Assembly (NCBI GenBank): GCA_903919455.1
Contig: CAIXIJ010000133.1
Location: 1 to 56,663 of the forward strand
Length of the DNA stretch: 56,663 nucleotides
Reading direction: 5' to 3'
Source of the DNA: an uncultured Acidimicrobiaceae bacterium
Lineage (GTDB): Bacteria > Actinomycetota > Acidimicrobiia > Acidimicrobiales > Ilumatobacteraceae
The notes under the pieces were generated by a model. That model was not told the DNA's origin, ran no database searches, and saw only the letters and a program-made list of their open reading frames with translations. A program made the position numbers and the translations under genes. How positions within the stretch are numbered: the stretch's first letter is position 1; the number at the start of each line of letters is the position of its first letter. Shown here piece by piece: positions 27,491-37,234 of this stretch.

Positions 27491-27652
27491 CAGCCCTCCT
27501 CGTCGTCGTGGAACCGCCGGTCATCTTGGTCGGTGTTCGACCTCCGCGGCTCACCCCGTCGGGATGATGCCCGGATCGAGGTGTCGGGGGAACATGACAC
27601 GATCGACGACTACCGCGTCATCGACGCGCCGGCGCAGACGGAGAGGACGACA

Positions 27653-29146
<1,494 letters not shown>

Positions 29147-29162
29147 CGTCGGACTCGCTCGC

Positions 29163-29197
29163 GGGGCCATTCACACCGGGTTGGTGTGGGTGGCCCC
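29163..29197 (+). terminator. Strong hairpin after the sulfatase gene
   Basis: GGGGCCA-TT-CACACC pairs with GGTGTG-GG-TGGCCCC around a GGGTT loop. In the plus-strand RNA the two T/G positions can form U-G wobble pairs, giving a continuous 15-bp stem 16 nt after the sulfatase stop. On the minus strand these become A-C mismatches, so it is better suited to the sulfatase transcript, although it overlaps the antiporter stop. Confidence 0.5.
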
Positions 29198-30367
29198 GTA
29201 GCGCGCGCTGATGGGCGCCGCAGTGGCGCCATGGAGCACCACGCTGAGCAGCACAGTGGCGGTGATGATGCTCACCACGCGAGTTGAGTCGGCTGGAGCG
29301 AGGCCCTCCACCGCGAGCAACGCGAACACCACGGATGCCAGGCCGCGCGGCCCGAACCAACCGACCACTGCAACGGTGGCGAGGTCGAGTTTCGTACCGA
29401 TGAGCACGAGTGCCACGGGCAGCATGCGCACCACCGTCAGCGCGAGTGCGGCGAACGCGAAGTCCTGCCACGTGCTGTGCTGCAGCGTGGGCAGCATCAA
29501 CGCGCCGAATATGAACCACACCACCAGCGACGCCAACTCGGCGGTCTGGTGGGTGAACTCCAGCGAATCCTCGAGGTGCTCGTGGGTGGCGGCGCCGAAG
29601 GCCATCCCGGCGACGAACGCTCCGACGAACCCGTTGCCATGTAACTCCACGACGGTGGCGTAGGCCAGCAGTGCCGTCGCGGCCACGCCGAAGGCGCGGT
29701 ATGACGGCGCCGACCATCCGCGGTCGGTGGCCCGGCGCAGCAGCCAGGCAGCAAGGAAGCCGATTGCGGTGCCGAGCGCAACTCCCACGGCGATTCCCAG
29801 CACGGCCCGACTGTCGCTCTCGGACTCGAGCGCCGTGCCGGCCACCGCGGCGACCAGGAAGAACTTCACGAACGGCGTGGCGATGCCGTCGTTCAGGCCG
29901 CTCTCCACATTGAGCACCCGACGAATGCGCTCTGGCACACGCTCGTCGTCGATGATTGCCGCGCCGAGTGCGGCATCAGTGGGCGCCACTGCAGCGCCGA
30001 TGACGGCACAGATCCACCACCCGAGCGATGGGAACAGCACGTGCGCGGCCACCGTGCCCATCGCAATGGTGATGGGCAGGCCCACGACGAGCAGTCGGGT
30101 GGGAAGTCCGGCGTCGGTGCGCAAGTCGCGGGTGTTCACCCGTGCGGCATCGCTGAACAGCACCACGGCGAGCGTGAGTTCGGCCATCTCGCGTAGGCCG
30201 TCACTGCCGAGGCCCACCTCGACGACACCGAAATGACGGTTCGACAGGAGAAAGCCGACGGCCACGAACCACATCGGTGCCGACACGTTCCAGCGCTGCA
30301 GCCGACCCGACACCAGGGTCCAGGCCACCAACGTGGCGGTGATGGCGGCTACGACACGGAGGTCCAT
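29171..30367 (-). CDS. Cation:proton antiporter, CPA1-like
   Basis: The 398-residue membrane protein has about 11-12 helices, APTDAALGAAI in the unwound core helix and VESGLNDGIATP, the ND motif of sodium/proton exchangers. GWFGPRGLASVVFALL is another family block. It should exchange sodium or potassium for protons and control pH or salt balance. There is no C-terminal regulatory domain, unlike many CPA1 members. The start ATG has no visible ribosome site. Confidence 0.88.
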   Translation of the reverse strand: MDLRVVAAITATLVAWTLVSGRLQRWNVSAPMWFVAVGFLLSNRHFGVVEVGLGSDGLREMAELTLAVVLFSDAARVNTRDLRTDAGLPTRLLVVGLPITIAMGTVAAHVLFPSLGWWICAVIGAAVAPTDAALGAAIIDDERVPERIRRVLNVESGLNDGIATPFVKFFLVAAVAGTALESESDSRAVLGIAVGVALGTAIGFLAAWLLRRATDRGWSAPSYRAFGVAATALLAYATVVELHGNGFVGAFVAGMAFGAATHEHLEDSLEFTHQTAELASLVVWFIFGALMLPTLQHSTWQDFAFAALALTVVRMLPVALVLIGTKLDLATVAVVGWFGPRGLASVVFALLAVEGLAPADSTRVVSIITATVLLSVVLHGATAAPISARYGATHTNPV

Positions 30368-30380
30368 CAGTAGTGACCGA

Positions 30381-31295
30381 TCACTCGACGGCGGGAAAGA
30401 CGGTGGACCAGTCGTCGCGCATGCTCACGACGGTCCAGCCCAGGCGGTGGGCGATGTGCACGATGTGCTCGTCAGACTCGAACGTGCCGGCGACGCTCTC
30501 GTAGGCGAATTCCCTCTCCGCATCGTCGTGGTCGATCAGCAGCGCCAGCGACGGGCCGGGAGAGGTGCGGGCCCATTCGATCATCTCCAGGTCGCCTGCG
30601 GAGTTCCCGGCGGCCAGCACTGGGCGACGCCCGAGATGCTGCTGGATGTTGATCACTTTGGCGACGCCTTCGTTCGCGTCGCCCGAGACGTTGCCGGTAC
30701 GGCGCAGAACCGGGGCGCCATCGACGGAGAGGTACTCGTACTCGATGAGGGTTCCCACCACGCCCTCGGGGGCGATGCCGTAGAGCTGCTGGCTCACCGC
30801 GCGTACGAACTCCGTGCCGCCGCCCGAGACGATGAAGTTCGAGAAGCCGTGCGCGCGCAGCGCGTCGAGCAGCTCCAGCATCGGTTGGTACACCGCGCCG
30901 CCGAACGGCCGACCGAGCGTGGGGTGCGGTCCATTCAGGATGAACCGGGCCGACCGGTCGGCGTACTCGTCGGCGGACATACCGGCGCACAGCTCCGCCA
31001 ATGCGAGCGCGATGCGGGCCATGCCAAGGCCGGCAATGGCGGCATCGTCGCGGGTGATGAGTGCGCGGTACTCCTCGCGCTGCGCCAACGCCGGGTCGGC
31101 CGTCGCTGCGAGCTGCAATTCGTGCAGGAAGAACGCCAGCTGAGGGTATGCCGGCTTCTCGCACCACAGCGTGCCGTCGTTGTCGAACACGGCGACGCGG
31201 TCCACGGGGGCGAGCTCGTGGCTCGACTGCAGAAACTCCAGCACTGCGTCACGCGCCGCTCCCGGCCGCCATGAGGGCAACACCTCGCGGCTCAT
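30381..31295 (-). CDS. HAD-superfamily phosphatase, phosphoserine-phosphatase-like
   Basis: The 304-residue cytosolic enzyme has motif I FDNDGTLWCEKP (nucleophile Asp), motif II IVSGGGTEF and motif IV AAGNSAGDLEM. A helical cap lies between motifs I and II. It belongs to the HAD type with a C1 cap, and the substrate is unknown. The start overlaps the GAP-family gene stop in ATGA, so I dropped 33 residues of the longer frame. Confidence 0.85.
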   Translation of the reverse strand: MSREVLPSWRPGAARDAVLEFLQSSHELAPVDRVAVFDNDGTLWCEKPAYPQLAFFLHELQLAATADPALAQREEYRALITRDDAAIAGLGMARIALALAELCAGMSADEYADRSARFILNGPHPTLGRPFGGAVYQPMLELLDALRAHGFSNFIVSGGGTEFVRAVSQQLYGIAPEGVVGTLIEYEYLSVDGAPVLRRTGNVSGDANEGVAKVINIQQHLGRRPVLAAGNSAGDLEMIEWARTSPGPSLALLIDHDDAEREFAYESVAGTFESDEHIVHIAHRLGWTVVSMRDDWSTVFPAVE

Positions 31296-31969
31296 GACAG
31301 CACCCCCAGACCCTGACCGATCATCTTCGAACCAAGTACCACGAACAGCACCATCATCACGGTTGCGTTGTTGGCGATGAGCCACGTCTTCCAACTGCCG
31401 AGGATGGCCTCAGCTCGATCGCCGAGCAGGAAGTAGACCACCACTGGAGCTGCCACGCTGATGGACGCGACGAGCACAAAAAGAGCGATGGCTCCGAAGG
31501 CGCTACCGCCTGTGGCTCCGAGCTGCGCCATTGCCGCGCCGGACGACGCGGCCAACGGAAGGTTCTTCGGGTTCGCCGCAGCAGCCGCGAACCCGAGGCC
31601 GAGCGACTTGCCCACACCCATCCCGTCGACAGCGGCGAACAGCTTCGGTTGCTCCGGCTCGATGCCGGGCTGAGGCCTGCTCTTCCACTGCTTGGTGGCC
31701 AGACCGAAGAACAGCGCCCCGAAGAGCAACTGCAGCGCGTTGACACCGTCGGATGCCCCGGCATCGGTGCTCGTATCGACGGCGTCGGCCAATAGGAAGG
31801 CGATGGTGGTGACGGCGGCGACGCCAACCACCCAGCCCAGCAAGAAGCCCGGGCCGTTCGTGCGTGCCCTCGCTGATACCAGCATGAGGATGACGAGCAC
31901 GATGGGAATTGGACTGATGGCGATGCCGATTGCTGCGGGTAACGCTTGTCCGAACGCGGTCCAGATCAT
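31292..31969 (-). CDS. GAP/Sap family membrane protein
   Basis: The 225-residue protein has six likely helices, SPIPIVLVILML in the first, and NPKNLPLA in the middle, as in the actinobacterial GPL/sulfolipid-addressing protein family, which is related to LysE-type exporters. Mycobacterial relatives help place glycolipids at the surface. Here it is coupled to a HAD phosphatase by a 4-bp overlap. The role is inferred from family only. Confidence 0.8.
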   Translation of the reverse strand: MIWTAFGQALPAAIGIAISPIPIVLVILMLVSARARTNGPGFLLGWVVGVAAVTTIAFLLADAVDTSTDAGASDGVNALQLLFGALFFGLATKQWKSRPQPGIEPEQPKLFAAVDGMGVGKSLGLGFAAAAANPKNLPLAASSGAAMAQLGATGGSAFGAIALFVLVASISVAAPVVVYFLLGDRAEAILGSWKTWLIANNATVMMVLFVVLGSKMIGQGLGVLS

Positions 31970-31984
31970 GATGCGAGTATCAGA

Positions 31985-33700
31985 TCACATCGTGGTGGTT
32001 GAGTCACCCGTGTCGGGTGAATCACTCGGCCCGTGCTCGGAGAACAGCCAGGCTTCCGCAGTGCGGTACCCCTTCTCGGTGCTCTCAAAGAGCACCTCCG
32101 TGGCGGGCACGAGCCGCACCGGGCCTTCCAGGGAGAACCGGCGGGTGCGGCGAATCTCGTTGACAACGCCGGGCGCGAGCCCGGTGAGTGTGAGCGTGCC
32201 GCCCACCTCGTTCAGTCGCTTCACGTATTGCTCCAGCACTGCGTACGCCGTGGCGCCGAGCGATGTGCGGCCGCGGAGGCGCAACACCACCGCAGGGCGG
32301 TCCGTGCCGGTGGGGTCGGGCAGACGGGCCTGCAGCGTGCGCGCGCCGGCGTAGTACAGGCTTCCGTAGACGGCCAGGATCGTGACGTGGTTCGACTTCA
32401 GTTGAGCCGGCGCTCGACGTTCGGCCGGGCGCCCGGCATCGTCGAAGTACACCTCCACGACGGCGAGGTCGATGGCTTCCTGGTTCAATTGCAGCAAGAG
32501 CGATAGGGCGACGCCGATGCCCACCGCCGCCGCCACCGGCAATGTGAGGGTGGCGACGAACGTGGTGATCAGCGCCACCTTCGAGTTCATTCCCGTGCGC
32601 CATACGGCGGTGACCTCGTGCACTCGCAGCGAACTCACCGCGGCGGTGATGAGCACCGCCGCCAAGGTGGGCACTGCGACGTAGCCGACTGGCCGCGAGA
32701 ACAGCGCAAGGATGGCCAGCATCCACAACCCGCTGAAGATGGCCGCCCATCGGGTTCGCCCGCCGGCGGATACGTTCAGTGCTGTCTGGCCCACCGAGCC
32801 GCCCACCGGCTGACCGCGGAACAGTCCGGCGGCAAGGTTGCCGACGCCTTGTGCGACGAAATCGGCGTTGGGGTCGCTGGCGGAGCCGTTGAGGTTCGGC
32901 GCCGACTCGCTGACGCCTGCCCCCTGCACCAGCACGATGGCGGCGACGGCGATCGACCCCAACAACAGTGGAACCGACAGGTCGCGCAGGTGGGGGAGGG
33001 CCGGCATCGGAACACCCCGTGGGATCGCGCCCACGTCGGACACCTTGGCCACTTCGTCGAGCGAGAACAAGAGCACGACGACCGTGGGTACCACCAGCGC
33101 CAGCACCGCCGAGAACGAGGCGAGGGGCGTGCGCTCGAGCAGCACCAGCAAGGCGATCGCGGCGAGGCCGACGAGCAGCGATGGCAGGTGCCACTCTCCA
33201 GGATGGCTGAGCACGCGCAGGGCGCGCACAAGGGCGATGCCCTTCTCGGGGTGCGTGCCCGTGAGATCCTGCAGTTGGCCGAAGAAAATGTTGGCTGCAA
33301 CGCCGGTGAGGAAACCGATCATCACCGATTGCGTGACAAAGCGGGTGTAGCGACCGAGCTTGAAGATGCCAGCCAGCACCATCAGCGCGCCGGCCACGAA
33401 GGTGAGCAGGATGATCGATCGGTTGCGCGCTGCGGGGTCGAGCCCGGCTAGCGCCGAACCGGCAGCGAGGGCCGCTGCGCTGGTGGTGGTGATCACCATC
33501 AGCCGTGTGCTGGAGAAGAAGCCGCCTGCTGTGGGGCCGGCAAAGCTGGCGTAAAGCCCTTGCACGGGCGACACACCGGCCAGGATCGCCGCCGCCATGC
33601 CATCGGGCACGCTGCTGATGGCTCCGGGAAGGCCGGCCACGATGTCGTTGCGCAACTCGGCCTTGCTGACTCGCAGCGAGCGCGGGATCTGGAGACGCAT
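31985..33700 (-). CDS. SulP-family anion transporter with STAS domain
   Basis: The 571-residue protein has the SulP transmembrane core (AGLPGAISSVPDGMAAAILAGVSPVQGLYASF at its start, quoted here only as the region from about residue 18 to 50), the FSRPVGYVAVPTLA block and a C-terminal cytosolic STAS domain from about residue 440. Members carry sulfate, bicarbonate or other anions; sulfate is plausible given the window's sulfur genes. The start ATG has TACGGT 7 nt upstream and no ribosome site. Confidence 0.9.
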   Translation of the reverse strand: MRLQIPRSLRVSKAELRNDIVAGLPGAISSVPDGMAAAILAGVSPVQGLYASFAGPTAGGFFSSTRLMVITTTSAAALAAGSALAGLDPAARNRSIILLTFVAGALMVLAGIFKLGRYTRFVTQSVMIGFLTGVAANIFFGQLQDLTGTHPEKGIALVRALRVLSHPGEWHLPSLLVGLAAIALLVLLERTPLASFSAVLALVVPTVVVLLFSLDEVAKVSDVGAIPRGVPMPALPHLRDLSVPLLLGSIAVAAIVLVQGAGVSESAPNLNGSASDPNADFVAQGVGNLAAGLFRGQPVGGSVGQTALNVSAGGRTRWAAIFSGLWMLAILALFSRPVGYVAVPTLAAVLITAAVSSLRVHEVTAVWRTGMNSKVALITTFVATLTLPVAAAVGIGVALSLLLQLNQEAIDLAVVEVYFDDAGRPAERRAPAQLKSNHVTILAVYGSLYYAGARTLQARLPDPTGTDRPAVVLRLRGRTSLGATAYAVLEQYVKRLNEVGGTLTLTGLAPGVVNEIRRTRRFSLEGPVRLVPATEVLFESTEKGYRTAEAWLFSEHGPSDSPDTGDSTTTM

Positions 33701-33808
33701 GTGCGCGACCGTAGATGCATCGAGACCCCCGAACGATCACCCGTCGGGGATGATCACCGAGATCGGTCGCGCACAGGCGGGTCTGGGGTGCCACCATGAG
33801 TACCGCTC
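33701..33808. promoter_or_regulatory. Divergent control region of the SulP and TauE/SafE genes
   Basis: A perfect 10-bp inverted repeat, GTGCGCGACC (33701-33710) and GGTCGCGCAC (33765-33774), brackets the region. Inside it are CCCCGA/TCGGGG (33727-33732, 33744-33749) and two GATCAC direct repeats 17 bp apart (33735, 33752). The left arm overlaps the SulP -10 box TACGGT (33708-33713, minus strand). The layout suggests an operator or looping site shared by two anion transporters. Confidence 0.5.
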
Positions 33809-34567
33809 ATGTCGCTGTCGCACTTCATCCTCATCTTCCTCGCGGGTACTGCCGCCGGCACCATCAACACGGTCGTCGGTTCCGGGTCGCTCATCACCTT
33901 CCCCACGCTCGTGGCGCTGGGTTATCCGCCGCTGCTGGCGAACGTGTCGAACAACATCGGTCTTGTGCCCGGCTCGGTGTCGGGCGTCATCGGCTATCGC
34001 CGCGAGTTGGTGGGGCAGCGCCCGAGGTTGCAGCGGCTCGTTCCGGCGTCGCTGCTCGGCGGGCTCTCGGGCTCCACGCTGCTGCTGCTGTTGCCGAGCA
34101 AGGTGTTTCAGAAGGTGGTCGTCGTCCTCATAGCCGTCGCGCTGGTGCTGGTGATCGTGCAGCCCATGCTGTCGAAGCGGTTGGCGGCACGACGCGCCGA
34201 GGGTGGACACGGCAGCCGCGATGTCACGTTCGTCCTGGCAGCGCTGGTGTTCGCAGCCGGTATCTACGGCGGCTACTTCGGCGCGGCGCAGGGCATCATC
34301 CTCATCGCCGTTTTGAGCATCTTTCTCGATGACGAACTGCAGCGCCTCAACGCCACCAAGAACGTCTTGGCCATGAGCGTGAACTCGGTGGCATCGGTGG
34401 TGTTCATCCTCTCCACCGAGGTCGACTGGAAGGTGGTGGGCACCATCGCCATCGGTTCCACTATCGGCGGGCAGATCGGTTCGCGGGTAGGTCGGCGTCT
34501 GAACCCCAAGGTGCTGCGTGCCGTCATCGTGTTCGTTGGTCTCACTGCCCTGATCCGGCTGCTCTGA
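33809..34567 (+). CDS. TauE/SafE (TSUP) family anion exporter
   Basis: The 252-residue protein has about eight helices with the two-fold repeat of TSUP permeases: AGTAAGTINTVVGSGSLITFPTLV near the N-terminus (approximately residues 9-32) and AAGIYGGYFGAAQGII in the second half. Members carry sulfite, sulfoacetate or similar anions. The gene is divergent from SulP. I see no strong ribosome site. Confidence 0.85.
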   Translation: MSLSHFILIFLAGTAAGTINTVVGSGSLITFPTLVALGYPPLLANVSNNIGLVPGSVSGVIGYRRELVGQRPRLQRLVPASLLGGLSGSTLLLLLPSKVFQKVVVVLIAVALVLVIVQPMLSKRLAARRAEGGHGSRDVTFVLAALVFAAGIYGGYFGAAQGIILIAVLSIFLDDELQRLNATKNVLAMSVNSVASVVFILSTEVDWKVVGTIAIGSTIGGQIGSRVGRRLNPKVLRAVIVFVGLTALIRLL

Positions 34568-34579
34568 CGGCACGGCGAC

Positions 34580-34585
34580 TACCGT
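34580..34585 (+). promoter_or_regulatory. Leaderless -10 box of the SDR gene
   Basis: TACCGT ends 7 nt before the GTG at 34593, with no ribosome site between. It supports the GTG as the true start. Confidence 0.5.
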
Positions 34586-34592
34586 CGTCGGC

Positions 34593-35360
34593 GTGAGCAC
34601 GCAACGGGTCATCATCACGGCCGCAGCAGCGGGGATCGGCCGCGCCATCGCCGAGGCGTTCATTGCCCAAGGAGCGCGGGTGCATCTGTGCGATGTGAAC
34701 GACGCTGCCCTGGCCGATGCCCGGGCGGCGCTGCCCACCGCCGTGGTCAGCAAAGTCGACCTCGCCGATGGCGAGGCTGTGGATCGCTGGATGCAGGCGG
34801 CACTGGCCGATCTCGGTGGCATCGATGTGCTGGTGAACAACGCCGGCATCAAGGGCCCCACGGCATTCGTGGAAGACGTCACCCCCGAGGAATGGCGCGA
34901 GAGCTTGGCCATCGGGCTCGACACCCAGTACCTCTGCGCCCGTCGGGTGGCGCCATTGATGAAGGCGCAGGGGAGCGGCTCCATCATCAACATGTCGTCG
35001 ATGGCTGGGGTGTACGGCTACGGCATGCGCACGCCCTACGCCGCAGTGAAGTGGGCCGTCATCGGCCTCACCAAGAGCCTGGCCATCGAGTTGGGCCCGC
35101 ACAACGTTCGGTGCAACGCCATCTGCCCCGGTTCGGTGGCAGGGGCACGTATGAACTCGGTCATCGAGAACGAAGCGGCGATGCGTGGGGTGGATACCGC
35201 CCTCGTGAAGACGGAGTATCTGTCCGGTCAGTCCATCAAGCGCTTCGTCGAAGCGGATGAGATTGCCGACATGTGCCTGTTTCTCGCATCTCCGGCGTCG
35301 AAGATGGTCACGGGCCAAGCCATTGGCGTGGATGGGCACACCGAGGCGTTCCACCTGTAG
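34593..35360 (+). CDS. Short-chain dehydrogenase/reductase
   Basis: This 255-residue classical SDR uses NAD(P)(H). It has TAAAAGIGRAIAEAF for the dinucleotide, LVNNAGIKGP, the catalytic Ser in INMSSMAG and YAAVKWA with the Tyr and Lys. Instead of the usual YxxxK spacing with Ser, the site reads Y-A-A-V-K, which is normal. Substrate unknown. It precedes the acyl-CoA dehydrogenase by 59 bp; both may act in acyl-chain or alcohol oxidation. Confidence 0.9.
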   Translation: MSTQRVIITAAAAGIGRAIAEAFIAQGARVHLCDVNDAALADARAALPTAVVSKVDLADGEAVDRWMQAALADLGGIDVLVNNAGIKGPTAFVEDVTPEEWRESLAIGLDTQYLCARRVAPLMKAQGSGSIINMSSMAGVYGYGMRTPYAAVKWAVIGLTKSLAIELGPHNVRCNAICPGSVAGARMNSVIENEAAMRGVDTALVKTEYLSGQSIKRFVEADEIADMCLFLASPASKMVTGQAIGVDGHTEAFHL

Positions 35361-35379
35361 ATCCCCCGTGCTGCGCGAC

Positions 35380-35385
35380 TACGGT
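35380..35385 (+). promoter_or_regulatory. Putative -10 box of the acyl-CoA dehydrogenase gene
   Basis: TACGGT lies 34 nt before the ATG, giving a leader of about 28 nt that carries GGAGG. This is the leadered counterpart of the window's leaderless promoters. Confidence 0.4.
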
Positions 35386-35419
35386 CCACCTCAGCGTTCG
35401 AAACGATGGAGGTACTCAG

Positions 35420-36739
35420 ATGACCGGTGGTGCACTGCGCAGTGCGAGCATGGACGACTTCGACCTGCGGATGTCGGAAGGCGTCCGCCCGCTGTACGAA
35501 GCCGTGAAGGCCTTCATCCGCGATGAGGTCGACCCGATCACAGAGGAGTTCCACCGTCTCGGCGCCAACCGCGCAGATCGCTGGAGCTGGGCTCCGGGTC
35601 AGCTCGAGCTGCTCGACACGGTGAAGGCCAAGGCCAAGGCCCAGGGGCTGTGGAACTTCTTCCTGCCCAACGCCGAGACCGGCGAGGGCCTCAGCAACCT
35701 CGACTACGCCTACATCGCTGCCGAACTCGGCAAGAACCGTCTGGCCTCGGAGTGCTTGAACTGCTCGGCGCCCGACACCGGCAACATGGAGGTGCTCGAG
35801 CGCGTTGGCACCCCCGAGCAGAAGGCGCAGTGGCTCGAGCCGCTCCTGAACGGCGAGATCCGTTCCGCCTACGTGATGACCGAGCCCGGCGTCATGAGCT
35901 CCGATGCCAAGCAGATCCAGACCTCGGCTGTCCTCGACGGCGACGAGTGGGTCATCAACGGTTCGAAGTTCTACGCCTCTGGCGCTGGCGATCCGCGCTG
36001 CAAGGTGATGATCGTCATGGTGCGCACGAACCCCGATGCCGACACCTACAAGCAGCAGTCGCAGATCCTGGTGCCCCGCGACACTCCCGGTGTGGAGATT
36101 GTGGAAGGCATGCAGGTGTTCGGCTCCGACGATGCCCCGCACGGCCACATGCACATTCGTTTCAACGATGTTCGCGTGCCCAAGAGCAACGTGCTGTGGG
36201 GTGAGGGCAAGGGCTTCGAGATTTCGCAGTTGCGCCTCGGGCCCGGCCGAATCCACCACTGCATGCGTTCCATCGGCGTGGCCGAGCGGGCCATCGAGAT
36301 GGCGGTCGACCGTGGCGTCACCCGTGAGGGCTTCGGCAAGAAGCTCATCAACCTCGGCAAGAACATGGAAGTGCTGTCGCGGGCCCGCATCGAAGTGGAG
36401 GCCATGCGCCTCATGGTGCTGCGCGGTGCCAAGGCCATGGACACGCTCGGCAACGCTGAGGCCCGCGTGTGGGTAAGCGCCGTGAAGGCAATGGTGCCCG
36501 AGAAGTGCTGCGACATCATCGACCAGGTCATCCAGATGCACGGTGCCGCTGGCATCTCGCAGTGGTTCCCGCTCTCCGACATGTACCACGGCCAGCGCAC
36601 CCTGCGTTTGGCCGACGGCCCCGATGAGGTGCACCACCAGGTGGTGGCCCGTGCCGAGGTGAAGAACCGTGAATCCGACCGACGCGAGAGCTCGGATCCC
36701 CAGCATCTCGCCAAGGGCCGCGTCTTCACCGGGTCCTGA
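35420..36739 (+). CDS. Acyl-CoA dehydrogenase, ACAD10/11-like
   Basis: The 439-residue FAD enzyme oxidises acyl-CoA. Blocks include YVMTEPGVMSSDA (FAD site), LGPGRIHHCMRSIGVAERA, REGFGKKL and MHGAAGISQWFPL with TLRLADGPDEVH at the end, which match the dehydrogenase part of ACAD10/11 and related bacterial proteins. The ATG is set by GGAGG at 7 nt upstream. The C-terminal tail after about residue 410 is charged and specific to this protein. Confidence 0.9.
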   Translation: MTGGALRSASMDDFDLRMSEGVRPLYEAVKAFIRDEVDPITEEFHRLGANRADRWSWAPGQLELLDTVKAKAKAQGLWNFFLPNAETGEGLSNLDYAYIAAELGKNRLASECLNCSAPDTGNMEVLERVGTPEQKAQWLEPLLNGEIRSAYVMTEPGVMSSDAKQIQTSAVLDGDEWVINGSKFYASGAGDPRCKVMIVMVRTNPDADTYKQQSQILVPRDTPGVEIVEGMQVFGSDDAPHGHMHIRFNDVRVPKSNVLWGEGKGFEISQLRLGPGRIHHCMRSIGVAERAIEMAVDRGVTREGFGKKLINLGKNMEVLSRARIEVEAMRLMVLRGAKAMDTLGNAEARVWVSAVKAMVPEKCCDIIDQVIQMHGAAGISQWFPLSDMYHGQRTLRLADGPDEVHHQVVARAEVKNRESDRRESSDPQHLAKGRVFTGS

Positions 36740-36743
36740 TCCG

Positions 36744-37223
36744 ATGATCAATTCCAACGACCGTCTGGGTCCCCTTGCACTGCTGGTGGGGACCTGGACG
36801 GGCACAGGTGAGGGGATCTACCCCACCATCGCCACCTTCGGGTATCGCGAGGAGATCGTGTTCAGCGACGGTGGCGTGAAGCCGTTCATCGGGTACGTCC
36901 AGCGCACCTCTGCGCTCGACGACGGCCGGCCGTTGCATGCCGAGTCCGGCTACCTCCGCTGGACCGCTGGCGGCGCCGAGTGGATCATTGCGTCGCCAAC
37001 CGGTGTCACCGAAGTGCACACCACCCACCTGTCGGTCGATGAGGCAGGCCTCGATGCCGTGTTCCGCACGGTCTCGATGTCCGCCTCTCCGACGGCGAAG
37101 CGGGTGGACTCGGTAGAGCGCCGGTTGCGGCTTCGTGGCGACGAGTTGACCTACGAACTCCACATGGCAGCGGTGGGCGAGCAGCACCAACTGCATCTCA
37201 CTGCCACGCTTCGGCGTGGCTGA
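36744..37223 (+). CDS. Nitrobindin-like beta-barrel protein
   Basis: The 159-residue protein starts LGPLALLVGTWTGTGEGIYPTI, followed by a run of beta strands and a C-terminal HQLHLTATLRR, as in nitrobindins, ferric-heme proteins that isomerise peroxynitrite. The GxWxGxG signature and the C-terminal His region are present. I use the ATG at 36744, just after the acyl-CoA dehydrogenase stop; a GTG at 36669 is also in frame but would overlap that gene by 71 nt. Confidence 0.85.
   Translation: MINSNDRLGPLALLVGTWTGTGEGIYPTIATFGYREEIVFSDGGVKPFIGYVQRTSALDDGRPLHAESGYLRWTAGGAEWIIASPTGVTEVHTTHLSVDEAGLDAVFRTVSMSASPTAKRVDSVERRLRLRGDELTYELHMAAVGEQHQLHLTATLRRG
37203..37220 (+). terminator. TTCG-tetraloop hairpin at the end of the nitrobindin gene
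   Basis: GCCACGC and GCGTGGC form a perfect 7-bp stem closed by a cUUCGg tetraloop, ending directly before the TGA. No T-tract follows. It could terminate the SDR/dehydrogenase/nitrobindin transcript or stabilise its 3' end. Confidence 0.45.
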
Positions 37224-37234
37224 AGCAGTAGCGG

